Origin: Ignavibacteriota bacterium
Lineage (GTDB): Bacteria; Bacteroidota; Ignavibacteria; Ignavibacteriales; Melioribacteraceae
Assembly (NCBI GenBank): GCA_016713565.1
Contig: JADJOX010000007.1
Span: 858,501 to 922,500 of the forward strand
DNA: 64,000 nt
Direction: 5' to 3'
Part shown: piece after piece, positions 1 to 9,619 of the stretch
Layout of the letters: the number at the start of each line of letters is the position of its first letter
How positions within the stretch are numbered: position 1 is the stretch's first letter
Program-made: the position numbers and the translations under genes
The notes under the pieces: model-generated
Seen by the model: the letters and a program-made list of their open reading frames with translations, nothing else
What the model was told of the DNA's origin: nothing
Database searches by the model: none

Positions 1-789
1 GTTGTATGCTTTTTTTCCTTCTTGGGCTTCTTCGCTCATATAATAAAGCAGAGTAGCATTTCCTGCTAATTCCTGAATTCCCGTTTGTCCGTCAAGTTCC
101 GCATTAAAAGCGGATTTCAACAATCTAATTGCAAGAGGGCTAAGTTCTAAAATTTGTTTCGCCCAGGTTATTCCTTCTTCCTCCAATTTATCAACAGGAA
201 CAACTTTGTTAACTAATCCCATTTTTTCTGCTTCTACCGCATTGTATTGTCTGCACAAATACCAAATTTCGCGAGCTTTTTTTTGTCCAACTATTCTTGC
301 CAAATAACTTGAACCAAAACCTCCGTCAAAACTGCCGACTTTTGGTCCTGTCTGCCCGAAAATCGCATTTTCAGCTGCAATTGTCAAATCGCATACAACA
401 TGAAGAACGTGCCCTCCGCCAATTGCATAACCGGCAACCAAAGCAATTACGGGTTTAGGAATACTTCTTATTAATTTTTGAAGATCCAAAACATTTAATC
501 TAGGAATTCCATCTCCGCCGACATAACCTTGATCACCGCGAATTTTTTGATCGCCTCCCGAGCAAAACGCGTATTTTCCATCCTTTGCGGGTCCGTAACC
601 AGTAAGTAAAATAACTCCGATTTCGGGATCTTCCCTTGAATCCAAAAACGCGTCATACATTTCCAAAACGGTTTCCGGTCTAAACGCATTTCTTTTTTCA
701 GGTCTGTTTATTGTAATTTTTGAAATGCCTTCATTTTTTTCATATATAATATCTTTATACTCATTAACTTTTTTCCAGTTAAAACTCAT
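1..789 (-). CDS. menB: 1,4-dihydroxy-2-naphthoyl-CoA synthase (partial)
   Basis: Last gene of the menaquinone operon: ring closure of o-succinylbenzoyl-CoA to 1,4-dihydroxy-2-naphthoyl-CoA, a crotonase-fold enzyme of the cytoplasm. I translated 263 open codons from the ATG at 787-789 to the window edge; the final ~10-15 residues and stop lie outside. Visible family blocks: [25 protein letters not shown] (oxyanion region), [14 protein letters not shown] and [13 protein letters not shown] near the C-terminus. The Gly in QTG is the residue associated with bicarbonate-dependent type I MenB, so bicarbonate is the likely catalytic base. The ATG overlaps the menH stop by four bases (ATGA). Confidence 0.96.
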   Translation of the reverse strand, partial: MSFNWKKVNEYKDIIYEKNEGISKITINRPEKRNAFRPETVLEMYDAFLDSREDPEIGVILLTGYGPAKDGKYAFCSGGDQKIRGDQGYVGGDGIPRLNVLDLQKLIRSIPKPVIALVAGYAIGGGHVLHVVCDLTIAAENAIFGQTGPKVGSFDGGFGSSYLARIVGQKKAREIWYLCRQYNAVEAEKMGLVNKVVPVDKLEEEGITWAKQILELSPLAIRLLKSAFNAELDGQTGIQELAGNATLLYYMSEEAQEGKKAYN

Positions 790-1622
790 TTATTTTCCAA
801 TATATTTTGTAAAAATTTATTTATTAATTTAAGAAATTCTTCCGGTTTTTCTAAATGCGTATTGTGTCCTGCATCATGAATAATTTCCAAGTTTCCGTTT
901 TGCAAAACCGGCAAAACTGTTCTTGCAATTTCTGTAAACTTCAAATCCAATTCTCCGGTAATAAGTAAAACTTTCATTTTAATGTTATTCGCGAACAGAA
1001 AATAATTTTTCATTTTTCCCGTACTAAAACCTATCAGCGAATTTTGCAATCCGATTTTATTATTAGAATTAATTCTTTCATTTTTAATTTGATTTAATTT
1101 TCCTTCCGATAATTTTTTTAATGATTGAAAAAGCGGTAGTTCAAACCAAAAATCTAAAAATTCATTGAGAGGCATTTCATTTAATTTTTCGGCAATTCGA
1201 ATATCATTGTCTATTCTTTCAACACTTTCATTTTCATCTTTAATTCCAAATGATGTACTTTCAAGAATTAAGGCATTTACATAATTAGGAAACTCATAAG
1301 CAAAATCCAGAGCCAGTCTTCCACCCATTGAATATCCGCAAATAATAATCTCATTTAATTTAAGCTTATCAATAATTTTTTTTAAATATTGAACTTGAGA
1401 ACTCGATGAATATAATTCCATATTTTCCGGTGATGAAGTTTTTCCATGCCCGATCAAATCTATAAATAACGGTGTAAAAACATTTGGAATTTTATTTTCT
1501 ACAAATTTCCAATCGTTTAGATTTCCAGTAAAACCGTGCAAAAATAAAATTGGAGTTTTGGAATGAAGATTTTCAGAATCGTATTTTATATTGAATTCAA
1601 TATCGTCAAATTTTAATGACAT
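786..1622 (-). CDS. menH: 2-succinyl-6-hydroxy-2,4-cyclohexadiene-1-carboxylate synthase
   Basis: Alpha/beta-hydrolase, 278 residues, eliminating pyruvate from the MenD product. Motifs: oxyanion region [13 protein letters not shown], nucleophile elbow GYSMGG, acid ITGELD and catalytic His in [14 protein letters not shown] near the C-terminus. I chose the ATG at 1620-1622 because it lies one base past the menD stop and begins the conserved N-terminus ([10 protein letters not shown]). A longer reading to 1676 would run 53 bases into menD and adds only basic, unconserved residues. The menB start overlaps its stop. MenH belongs to a broad hydrolase superfamily, but its place between menD and menB makes the assignment strong. 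Confidence 0.93.
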   Translation of the reverse strand: MSLKFDDIEFNIKYDSENLHSKTPILFLHGFTGNLNDWKFVENKIPNVFTPLFIDLIGHGKTSSPENMELYSSSSQVQYLKKIIDKLKLNEIIICGYSMGGRLALDFAYEFPNYVNALILESTSFGIKDENESVERIDNDIRIAEKLNEMPLNEFLDFWFELPLFQSLKKLSEGKLNQIKNERINSNNKIGLQNSLIGFSTGKMKNYFLFANNIKMKVLLITGELDLKFTEIARTVLPVLQNGNLEIIHDAGHNTHLEKPEEFLKLINKFLQNILENK

Positions 1623-1623
1623 A

Positions 1624-3357
1624 TTAATTATGAATTTCTTTTTTAATTTGCGTCCAATATTTTCTTCTAAGCGCAACTGATTTTTTTGTATCGGTTTTCA
1701 GTTCAATAACAGAAAAAACTTTTGTGGAAATAGCTTCATTAATTTTCTTGTCAAATTCTGCGTATGATTTTGGATTTGAATAATTTCCGCCGAAGCTTTT
1801 AACTAATTTGGAGAAATTTAAATTCAGCGGAGTATTAAAATAATCTTCAAAATGATCTTTGGAGTTGGCAACCGGAAGCATACTGAAAATTCCGCCGCCG
1901 TTATTATTTATCAAAATTATTATCAAAGGAATTTTAAAATCTATAAGTGATGAAAGCGCCGTTAGATTATGGTAAAATGCCAAATCGCCGATTACTAAAA
2001 ATGTTTTCCGCTTTGATTGAGACGCAATTCCCGAAGCCGTAGAAATTATACCGTCAATTCCACTCGCACCGCGATTTGTAAAGACACTTAAATCATTTTT
2101 TTTCTTTGAAGCGAAATAATCAAAATCCCTGATGGGAAGACTATTACTTATAAACAAATTGGATTTATTTGGAATAAGACTTAACAATTCATTCGGCCAA
2201 AATGGTTCTAAAATAATATTCTTATTATTTAATATTGTACGTTTTATCTTTTCGGATTCTTTATCTATCTTGATAATCTTTTGTTTCCAATCATATTTAT
2301 TTTGAGAATTTAGATTCTGAGTATTTAAAAACCTAAGAAATTGAGTTGGTTCATTTTCAACAATAAGCGGTTTATTTTGTGAAGGATCTTTTAAATCACC
2401 AAAAGTATTTATTAAAATTTTTTTGGCTTTCGTGTTTTCTAAAAATTTCAAAACAGACTGCGATGACGGAGCGTTGCCGAATTGTAAAATTAATTGGGTA
2501 TCGTCAATAAAGTTCTGCAGAAACGCAGAATGATTTACAATTACGTTTTCATTATTCTTTTTTGTAAATCTTAAGTTACTCGTTCCGTCGGTAAAAATGG
2601 GTATATTATTTTTGCTCGAAAACTTTATCAATTCTGCATTAAAATTTTTATCGAAATTATCCCAAGCTAAGAATATTGAAACTTTGCGCGCTTCTTTAAT
2701 TTTTTCAGAAATATAAGAATATTGATTCGTAATTAAGCTTGGTGCTTTCCCAATTTTATTTATTCGTATAAATATTTCAACATCAAGTACAATCTCATCG
2801 CTAAATGATTCTGGTTCCAAAGGTTTTTTAAATGGAAAATTAAAATGTATCGGTCCGGTATTATTTTCACTTCCTATTATAATTCCTTCGTCAATCTTTT
2901 TAGAATAATTATCCAAATCATTTTTTTCCAAACTTGGCAGACCAAAATCACAAAAATATCTTATATGGTTTTTATAAATATTTTCTTGATTTATTGTTTG
3001 GTTCGCCCCGGAATTTCTTAAATAATCCGGTCTATCGGCTGTACATACAATTATCGGAATTCTTTGATTATACGCTTCAATAATTGCGGGATAAAGTTCC
3101 GCGACTGCAGTCCCTGAAGTTGTAAGAAGTACAACCGGTTTTTTTATTTCCTTTGAAATTCCAAGAGCAAAAAAACCAGAAGATCTTTCATCAACTAAAA
3201 TATATTTCTTAAATTTTTTATTTCCCGCAAACGCAAAAGTTAACGGTGTGTTTCTTGAGCCCGGAGAAATACAGACGTGCTTAATTCCAAATTCAGATAA
3301 TTTATCAACAAATAAAGTTGACCAAAAATAATTACGATTGATAAACTTTTTCATCAA
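1624..3357 (-). CDS. menD: 2-succinyl-5-enolpyruvyl-6-hydroxy-3-cyclohexene-1-carboxylate synthase
   Basis: Thiamine-diphosphate enzyme (577 residues, usual family length) that joins isochorismate with the succinic semialdehyde-ThDP anion derived from 2-oxoglutarate. The N-terminal Pyr domain has CISPGSRNTPL and the activating Glu in LVDERSSGFFALG. The C-terminal PP domain has the Mg/ThDP motif starting at GDLAF and ending NNNGGGIFSMLP. It overlaps menF by 26 bases, and menH follows after one base, so the genes are almost certainly co-translated. The protein begins Met-Met-Lys; the second Met at 3354 is an equally possible start. Confidence 0.95.
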   Translation of the reverse strand: MMKKFINRNYFWSTLFVDKLSEFGIKHVCISPGSRNTPLTFAFAGNKKFKKYILVDERSSGFFALGISKEIKKPVVLLTTSGTAVAELYPAIIEAYNQRIPIIVCTADRPDYLRNSGANQTINQENIYKNHIRYFCDFGLPSLEKNDLDNYSKKIDEGIIIGSENNTGPIHFNFPFKKPLEPESFSDEIVLDVEIFIRINKIGKAPSLITNQYSYISEKIKEARKVSIFLAWDNFDKNFNAELIKFSSKNNIPIFTDGTSNLRFTKKNNENVIVNHSAFLQNFIDDTQLILQFGNAPSSQSVLKFLENTKAKKILINTFGDLKDPSQNKPLIVENEPTQFLRFLNTQNLNSQNKYDWKQKIIKIDKESEKIKRTILNNKNIILEPFWPNELLSLIPNKSNLFISNSLPIRDFDYFASKKKNDLSVFTNRGASGIDGIISTASGIASQSKRKTFLVIGDLAFYHNLTALSSLIDFKIPLIIILINNNGGGIFSMLPVANSKDHFEDYFNTPLNLNFSKLVKSFGGNYSNPKSYAEFDKKINEAISTKVFSVIELKTDTKKSVALRRKYWTQIKKEIHN

Positions 3358-4750
3358 TGAAAAGTGATAAGATTGGTTTAAGTTTTATTTCCGATTCTTC
3401 AAATTCCGATTGAGGTTCCGATCCTTCTACAATTCCACAGCCGGAATAAGCGAAAAGTTCATTGTTTTTAATTAGTGCCGATCTAATTGCAACGGCGAAT
3501 TCACCGTTTCCCGTTAAATTAAACCACCCGATATTACCGGTATATAATCCTCGGTCATGTTTTTCAACTTTTAAAATGTAATTCTGTGCAACATCCCAGG
3601 GAGTTCCGCAAATTGCCGGAGTTGGATGAAGTTTTAACAGAACGTCAAAAAGCTTGTAATCCTTATTTAACTTTGCTTTTATCCTTGTCCACAAATGCTG
3701 AATATTAGGAAGTTTTCGTATTAGTGGTTTTTCATCAAAAGATATTTCGTCGGAAATATTTTCAATCAATTCTTTAATAAAATTTACCACCGATTGCTGC
3801 TCATTAATATTTTTTTCACTGTTAAGTAAAAATTGTTCATAAAAGTTATCTTCTTCCTGAGTTTTTCCTCTGGGCGCGGAACCAGCCAGAGCATCAATTT
3901 CTATCCAGCCGTTTGAGAATTTTGCCAACTTTTCGGGAGATGCACCAATAAATACTGACTTTCCTTTTTTATATGCATAAGTATAGCAGCGAGGAAATTT
4001 TTCACTCAACTCATTTAACAAATTAGAGAGTTTGGGTGAATCGGTCAACTTAAAATGAACTTCACGAGATAAAACAACTTTAGAAAAATAACCGCCGTTA
4101 ATGTTTAGCAGCGCGTTTTCAACTTGCGATTTCCATGATTCATAAGAATTTGAATAGAAAGGATCTTCAAACTTTGCAGGTTTCAATTCATTTATTTCTT
4201 CCGAAAAAAGATCGTCTAAAAAATCAACAGTTTTTTGAATTTCATTTTCTAAATTATTTATATCGAAAGCTTTACAAATATTATAGATAATTAAATTGTT
4301 ATGCTGATTTTTTAAGAATAAAATTTTAGGAATAAACCAATCCGAATCTTTATAATCATTCCATCTATTACTTTCCTGATTCGGTGAAAATTTAATTCCG
4401 CCCATAAAAATCGGTATATTTGTCAGCTCGTGTTCGTTCCAATTAGAAATAATTTTACAGTTAAAATTATTTACTTTTTCGTTTGTAATATTAAGTCTCT
4501 CCTCGCCGTTTTCTGAAATTGAGAAGATTGGATCGATGCCTAAAAATTCTTCCTTTTCATTTTGGATTTTCCAATAGAAGAAAATTTTGTCTTGTAAATA
4601 TTTTGAATCAGTAAATTTTGATATTTCAAGATTATCTAACTTAAATAGGAAACTAAAAAGTGAATTTTTATCTCCATTTTCAAATAAATTTCTTGAAGAA
4701 TTTAAAAAATTTATTAATTCTTTCTTAAATAATTTTATATTTTGCCGCAC
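3332..4750 (-). CDS. menF: isochorismate synthase
   Basis: First gene of the men operon: chorismate to isochorismate, Mg-dependent, chorismate-binding family, 472 residues. The C-terminal catalytic half shows ALAGSAPRGKTQEED, LHPTPAICGTP, DRGLYTGNIGWF, AIRSALI and a terminal CGIVEGSEPQSEFEE block. The N-terminal ~200 residues are poorly conserved, as usual for the family. EntC-type siderophore synthases share the fold, but linkage to menD, menH and menB decides for menaquinone. It is divergent from the 4834 gene; the 83-base spacer should hold both promoters, but I could not pick a convincing hexamer pair there. Confidence 0.93.
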   Translation of the reverse strand: MRQNIKLFKKELINFLNSSRNLFENGDKNSLFSFLFKLDNLEISKFTDSKYLQDKIFFYWKIQNEKEEFLGIDPIFSISENGEERLNITNEKVNNFNCKIISNWNEHELTNIPIFMGGIKFSPNQESNRWNDYKDSDWFIPKILFLKNQHNNLIIYNICKAFDINNLENEIQKTVDFLDDLFSEEINELKPAKFEDPFYSNSYESWKSQVENALLNINGGYFSKVVLSREVHFKLTDSPKLSNLLNELSEKFPRCYTYAYKKGKSVFIGASPEKLAKFSNGWIEIDALAGSAPRGKTQEEDNFYEQFLLNSEKNINEQQSVVNFIKELIENISDEISFDEKPLIRKLPNIQHLWTRIKAKLNKDYKLFDVLLKLHPTPAICGTPWDVAQNYILKVEKHDRGLYTGNIGWFNLTGNGEFAVAIRSALIKNNELFAYSGCGIVEGSEPQSEFEESEIKLKPILSLFIDEKVYQS

Positions 4751-4833
4751 AATAATTTTTATAAATTTTTATAGTATTGACCAAGTAATATAGTTTTAAT
4801 TTACCGAGCTTTCAACAAAATATTGATATATAT

Positions 4834-5505
4834 ATGAGAGAAGAAGAAATAGAAATTAATGGTAATTCGTATAAATACGAAATGCGTAAGTATGAATCTG
4901 CTAGAAATATTAAGATAAAGATTAATAAAGAAGGCATTATTAAAGTTTCCTTGCCGAATTATGTTTCATACTTGGCGGCTCGAAAAATTGTAGCCAATAA
5001 TCAGAAATGGATCTTAAAAAAAATTAACGATTTGCAATTTCAAAAGAAGTACTATTATTTAGGTAATAATATTGATTTAATAAAAAAAGAATATTCCAAT
5101 AATAAAAATTTGAAATATACGTTAAAAAAAGATAAATTAATAATCCTGAAAAATGCTGATGATGTAATTTCCGATAATGAACTGTTTTTGAAATGGTTGA
5201 AGTTACAAGCTGAAGAGTATATTCCAAAACGAGTTGAAAAATTAGCAAAGCTGCATAATTTTGAATATTCAAAATTACAGCTTAAAAATTTGAATACACG
5301 TTGGGGAAGTTGTTCTATGAAAAAAATATTGTCATTAAATGTAAAACTTATGTATTTTAATCGTAAGGTTATAGATTATGTGATTATTCATGAATTATGT
5401 CACCTAAAAGAAATGAATCATTCGGCAAAGTTTTGGAAATTGGTTCAAAATATAATTCCTGAATATGAAATATATAGAAGAGAATTAAGTAAAATAATCC
5501 TATAA
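4834..5505 (+). CDS. YgjP-like zinc metalloprotease (DUF45)
   Basis: 223 residues, matching the YgjP/DUF45 (WLM/SprT-like) metallopeptidase family. Visible signatures are RWGSCS followed by the zinc motif HELCHLKEMNH (HExxH plus a third His six residues on) and AKFWKLV. The N-terminal ~90 residues are the usual beta-rich basic domain beginning with IEINGNSYKYEMRK. No signal peptide or membrane segment, so cytoplasmic. Biological substrates of this family are not known. The marR gene starts 16 bases downstream, so the two are probably co-transcribed. Confidence 0.88.
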   Translation: MREEEIEINGNSYKYEMRKYESARNIKIKINKEGIIKVSLPNYVSYLAARKIVANNQKWILKKINDLQFQKKYYYLGNNIDLIKKEYSNNKNLKYTLKKDKLIILKNADDVISDNELFLKWLKLQAEEYIPKRVEKLAKLHNFEYSKLQLKNLNTRWGSCSMKKILSLNVKLMYFNRKVIDYVIIHELCHLKEMNHSAKFWKLVQNIIPEYEIYRRELSKIIL

Positions 5506-5521
5506 TCGTAGAGGGGGTTCT

Positions 5522-5950
5522 ATGGCAAAATCAACAAAAGAGCAGCAAATCATCGAGCTTTATAATCTAGTTGGAAAAGCTCATGATAAGTTAAAAAAAG
5601 TTCAATCAAAACATTTAGGAGCTGAAAAACTAACTGCACCGCAATTTGGCGTTTTAGATGTTTTGATGAAGAACGGATCTATTCCTTTGAAGAAAATTAG
5701 CGACGAGCTATTAGTAACCGGCGCTAACATAACTTGCGTTATGGATAACTTGGAAAAAGAAGACCTGGTTAGAAGAGTTCATTCTAAAACAGACAGAAGA
5801 GTTATTAATGCAGAGTTAACTCCAAAGGGAAAACAAAAATTGGATAAAATTTATCCTGAACATGTTAAAAGTCTCAACGAAGTTTCTAAGAAATTAACAG
5901 AAGTTGAACTTAAACAGTTAACAGCTTTGCTGGATAAATTAGCATCTTAA
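5522..5950 (+). CDS. MarR-family winged-helix transcriptional regulator
   Basis: 142 residues, typical MarR size. The winged-helix core includes LTAPQFGVLDVLMKNG, ISDELLVTGANITCVMDNLE (recognition helix) and the wing motif SKTDRRVINAELTPKGK. Long N- and C-terminal helices should form the dimer interface. A strong ribosome binding site (AGAGGGGG) precedes the ATG by a few bases. The ligand and targets are unknown. The stop overlaps the convergent prmA stop by four bases, leaving no room for an intervening terminator. Confidence 0.92.
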   Translation: MAKSTKEQQIIELYNLVGKAHDKLKKVQSKHLGAEKLTAPQFGVLDVLMKNGSIPLKKISDELLVTGANITCVMDNLEKEDLVRRVHSKTDRRVINAELTPKGKQKLDKIYPEHVKSLNEVSKKLTEVELKQLTALLDKLAS

Positions 5951-6789
5951 TTTTTAAAAACAATTCCAATCCATTCATCTTGTTGAAGGAATTCTAAAGC
6001 AGTAAACCCAATTTGGGTATACTGCTTTTTTATTTCATCATAATCGGATTCCAACAATCCGCTTAAAATTAAAATGCAGTTTTCTACGCAGACATTTTTT
6101 ATTTGATTATAAATGCTTAATAAAATATGCTTATTTATGTTGGCTACAACTAAATCGAATTTTAATTCTTTAACTTTATCAATTTCGCCGTTTATTATTT
6201 CAACATTTTTAACTTCGTTTCGTTCAATATTTTCTTGAGCATTAATGTAACACCATTCATCATTGTCAATACAAATTACGTTTTCAGCGCCCAATTTAGA
6301 AGCCGCAATCCCTAAAATTCCGGTTCCGCTTCCTAAATCCAAGACCAATTTTTTATTATCGGCATATTTTTCCAATAATCTTAAAACAATTTTTGTTGTT
6401 TGATGTTCACCTGTTCCGAATGACATTTTGGGATCAATGGTTAAAATTATTTGACCGGGTTTTGCATTATATTCTTTAAAGGTTGGTTTAATCACAAGCT
6501 TTTCCGTTACTTCAATAACGTTAATTTTCTTTTCCCATTCCTCATTCCAATTTTTGCCTTCAACGTTTTCAACTTCAACGGAAAAATAATTTAAAAGATT
6601 TTGACGTTTTAATTCATTTAGTGAAACTTCTATTTTCTCAATATCCAATTCAGAATCTTCATAAACAAAAGCAGTTAAATAATTATCATATTCATTTATT
6701 CCAAGAATTTCCAAATTCCACAAATTACCGGATAATAAATCAATATTAAACGGATCGGCTTTAATAATAAATTGTTTGTAATTTTTCAT
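5947..6789 (-). CDS. prmA: ribosomal protein L11 methyltransferase
   Basis: 280 residues. SAM-dependent trimethylation of ribosomal protein L11. The N-terminal ~110 residues form the L11-binding part, ending WNEEWEKKINVIEV. Next comes a class I Rossmann methyltransferase: FGTGEHQTT, motif I LDLGSGTGILGIAASKLGA, acidic residue CIDNDEWC and the PrmA-specific active-site block VVANINKHIL. It sits 17 bases downstream of dacB on the same strand and is convergent with marR. The GTGEHQTT block separates PrmA from other methyltransferases. Confidence 0.94.
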   Translation of the reverse strand: MKNYKQFIIKADPFNIDLLSGNLWNLEILGINEYDNYLTAFVYEDSELDIEKIEVSLNELKRQNLLNYFSVEVENVEGKNWNEEWEKKINVIEVTEKLVIKPTFKEYNAKPGQIILTIDPKMSFGTGEHQTTKIVLRLLEKYADNKKLVLDLGSGTGILGIAASKLGAENVICIDNDEWCYINAQENIERNEVKNVEIINGEIDKVKELKFDLVVANINKHILLSIYNQIKNVCVENCILILSGLLESDYDEIKKQYTQIGFTALEFLQQDEWIGIVFKN

Positions 6790-6806
6790 TTGATTTAAAT
6801 ATTAAA

Positions 6807-8234
6807 TTATAAACTAAGTTCACTTAAAAATGTACAAATTCTGTCTTGAATATTCCTTGCTTTTTTCGAACTTCCAATAAAATTTTGGATCATAATTGAA
6901 AATGTAATATCATGAGAGTTTGCCGATTTTAAATATCCTGATAATGAACTAACACCGCTTAAAGTCCCGGTTTTAGCGTTTACGTTTTTATAAGCTTTTG
7001 TATCTTTCATTCTGCTTGATAATGTACCGTCAACTCCCGAGAGCGGAAATGAATTTTTTAAAACTTCATAATTATCTGTGGAATTTTGAAACATATATTT
7101 TAATAAATCAACCAATAATTCAGTCGTAATTAAATTATAACGTGAAATGCCGGATCCATCGGCAAGCACGTAATCATTAGAGTTTAACCCTGTTTTATTA
7201 ATTAAGCTATCAATTATCTTAATACCGTTTTGGGCTGATGCTGGATTACCTAAATTCTTTAGCGCAATTGCTCTCAATGTCATTTCGGCGCTTAAGTTAT
7301 CACTTTCTTTATTAAGATTTACAATTACGTCTTTTAATTTTCTCTCGCGAGTATAGATCAGTTTTGCAAACTGAGGCGCAGTTGCTGTATCAAGTTTTCC
7401 TAAAAATTCAACATTTTGCTTCTCTAATTTTTCTTTCAATAAATACAAAAAGTATAATTCCGGATTAACGATATTAATTTTGACAGTATCTTTTTTACTG
7501 TTACTTGAAAGGCTTCCTTTTATTAAAATTTCGTTTCCGCGTGACTGCCAGTCGCGTGTAATTTCAAAATCTTCTGTAGCATTTTCTTTCGTTATTGAAT
7601 TATTTAATACATCGAAATAATTTGTTTCTGGAATTATTTTATAATTTACTTCTTTATTTATTTCACCTGGTTCATATTCAATCTGAACGCATGCATCGTT
7701 AATTATCAACGGAGTTAAATAAGGAAAATCAGACGAAGGATCATCGTCCCACATCCAACCGCTTCCCCAAAAAAGTGAATCCATATTCGAAACATCGCCG
7801 TATATATTTCCGCGAATTTCTTTTATACCATAATTAACAATTTTCAACACTAAAGAATCCAGATCATCGGTTGTAAAATCCGGATCGAAACCGCCTTTTA
7901 CATATATATCTCCATAGCAAATTGAATCCATCACAATTCCGTTATGAAAAACAGAAGTTTGGAAACTGTAATCTGTACCCAAAAATTCCAACGCTGTTGT
8001 GGTGGTTAATATTTTCATATTTGACGCGGGAGTTAAAAGCAGCTTTTCATTTTTTTGAAAAAGAATTTTATTATCCGTGAGATCATAAATTGAAACAGCC
8101 AGCATTGATGATTTCAAAAAATCATCTTTGTATATTTCATTAATTTCATCTTCAATTTGCTTATTGAAATTTTGCGCAAATATTGAGGTTGAAAAAAATA
8201 AAAATGCAAATAGAAATTCAGTGTTTTTTTTCAT
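6807..8234 (-). CDS. dacB: D-alanyl-D-alanine carboxypeptidase/endopeptidase (PBP4, S13)
   Basis: 475 residues with an N-terminal signal peptide (hydrophobic core ending SIFAQ near residue 21), so periplasmic. Penicillin-binding triads: SxxK at S71-K74 (TPASNMKI), SDN in ESDNLSAEMTLR near residue 310 and KTG in NAKTGTLSGVSS near residue 425. The segment between SxxK and SDN is the domain insertion typical of S13 PBP4 proteins. It cleaves the terminal D-Ala or 4-3 crosslinks of peptidoglycan. Its start ATG overlaps the stop of the upstream TatD fusion (TAATG), indicating translational coupling. Confidence 0.94.
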   Translation of the reverse strand: MKKNTEFLFAFLFFSTSIFAQNFNKQIEDEINEIYKDDFLKSSMLAVSIYDLTDNKILFQKNEKLLLTPASNMKILTTTTALEFLGTDYSFQTSVFHNGIVMDSICYGDIYVKGGFDPDFTTDDLDSLVLKIVNYGIKEIRGNIYGDVSNMDSLFWGSGWMWDDDPSSDFPYLTPLIINDACVQIEYEPGEINKEVNYKIIPETNYFDVLNNSITKENATEDFEITRDWQSRGNEILIKGSLSSNSKKDTVKINIVNPELYFLYLLKEKLEKQNVEFLGKLDTATAPQFAKLIYTRERKLKDVIVNLNKESDNLSAEMTLRAIALKNLGNPASAQNGIKIIDSLINKTGLNSNDYVLADGSGISRYNLITTELLVDLLKYMFQNSTDNYEVLKNSFPLSGVDGTLSSRMKDTKAYKNVNAKTGTLSGVSSLSGYLKSANSHDITFSIMIQNFIGSSKKARNIQDRICTFLSELSL

Positions 8235-9592
8235 TAAAAATACTCTCGCTCTCTAAATTCAACGCCAATTTGATTTAATACAAAATCTTTCGCTTTTTCT
8301 TTATCAACTTCATCCAAGCCAACAATTGACAAAACAACTCTTGTATAACTTTTTGCTTTTTGAGCAAAATCTATCATTTCTTTGTGTAATTCGGGAGAAA
8401 CTCTCATTAACTCCGCATACTGATTTGGATCGGTAGAATTAAGACTTATTGAAACTACATCAATTAGTCCGGCAAGTTCAGGAGTAATATCTCTTTTATT
8501 TATAAAATTTCCATGTCCATCTGTATTGATTCTGGTTTTTCCACCGTTATCCTTCACATACTTCGCAATCTGTTTTACAACGTCCCATCTGATTGTAGGT
8601 TCGCCATATCCGCAGAATACTATTTCATTATATTTTTTGGGATCGCCTATTTCACTAATATAGACGTCAGCTTCAGGTTCTTCGGATTTATTCATTTTTA
8701 AATTATAACCTTTCATAACAGCTTCGCCTTTTCTATCGCAAAAAACACAATCGGCGTTGCATCTGTTCGTTACATTTATGTAGAGCGAATTACCGATTTT
8801 ATAAGTATAACTGACTTTTGCTTTTTCACCAATTCCATAAAGTCGATGCACATTATAATTTGTAATTCTCGAAACATCATCTAACGAAGTATTTTTTATT
8901 TCAGCAACAGTTTCTGCTATCAAAGGTATATAAGATGGCTCGTTTCTTTGTCCGCGGTACGGAACGGGAGTCATAAACGGAGAATCAGTTTCAAGAAGCA
9001 AATTTTCCAATGAAACACTTTTTAATATTTCTCTAAGATTATCTGCTTTTTTAAAAGTTATATTTCCGGTAAAAGATAAATAGTGTCCCATTGCCGTCAG
9101 TTCTGCGGCATCATTTTTACTGCCGGCAAAGCAATGAAAATGACATCTTAAATTAGTGTTTAAGTATGATCTTATAATTGTCATAATATCATCATTTGAT
9201 TCTCTATTATGCACAATTATAGGTTTATTAACTTTCAACGCCAATTCAATTTGAGCTTTAAAAGCTTTTATTTGAATTTCTTTAGGTGAAAAATCATAAT
9301 AATAATCCAACCCAATTTCGCCAATTGCGACAACTTTTGGATGCTTGGAAAATTCTTCTAAAATTTCAATATCAGAATCTTGCCATTCTTTTGTATCATG
9401 AGGATGAACGCCTACGGCAGCGTAAATTCCATCAAATTGCTCGGCTAATTCTATTGCTTTTTTAGAAGTCCCAAGATCTGTACCTGGAACCAATATATAT
9501 TTAACACCGGCAAGTTTTGCTCTTTCTACAATTTGCTCAAGTTCTCCTTCAAAATTTGGATAAAACATATGAGCGTGTGTATCTACAAACAT
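8234..9592 (-). CDS. TatD-family hydrolase fused to a TatD-linked radical SAM domain
   Basis: 452 residues holding two enzymes. Residues 1-255 are a TatD metal-dependent nuclease: H6/H8 (DTHAHMF), E92 (GEIGLDYY), H128, H153 (HCFAG) and D203 (ETDSPFMTP). Residues ~262-452 are a radical SAM domain with the CxxxCxxC cluster at C278, C282, C285 (RCNADCVFC), then CGYGEPT, the SAM-binding glycine-containing block. This matches the 'TatD-linked radical SAM' family, usually a separate neighbouring gene. TatD proteins are 3'-5' exonucleases or D-aminoacyl-tRNA deacylases; the radical SAM partner has no known substrate. Reading frame is continuous through the junction. Confidence 0.9.
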   Translation of the reverse strand: MFVDTHAHMFYPNFEGELEQIVERAKLAGVKYILVPGTDLGTSKKAIELAEQFDGIYAAVGVHPHDTKEWQDSDIEILEEFSKHPKVVAIGEIGLDYYYDFSPKEIQIKAFKAQIELALKVNKPIIVHNRESNDDIMTIIRSYLNTNLRCHFHCFAGSKNDAAELTAMGHYLSFTGNITFKKADNLREILKSVSLENLLLETDSPFMTPVPYRGQRNEPSYIPLIAETVAEIKNTSLDDVSRITNYNVHRLYGIGEKAKVSYTYKIGNSLYINVTNRCNADCVFCDRKGEAVMKGYNLKMNKSEEPEADVYISEIGDPKKYNEIVFCGYGEPTIRWDVVKQIAKYVKDNGGKTRINTDGHGNFINKRDITPELAGLIDVVSISLNSTDPNQYAELMRVSPELHKEMIDFAQKAKSYTRVVLSIVGLDEVDKEKAKDFVLNQIGVEFREREYF

Positions 9593-9619
9593 TTTTTCTC
9601 CTATCTAAATCTGAAGCAC

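Noticed and set aside
1623..1676. Upstream 18-codon extension of menH
   Set aside because: It would overlap menD; the ATG at 1622 lies directly after the menD stop and starts the conserved domain.
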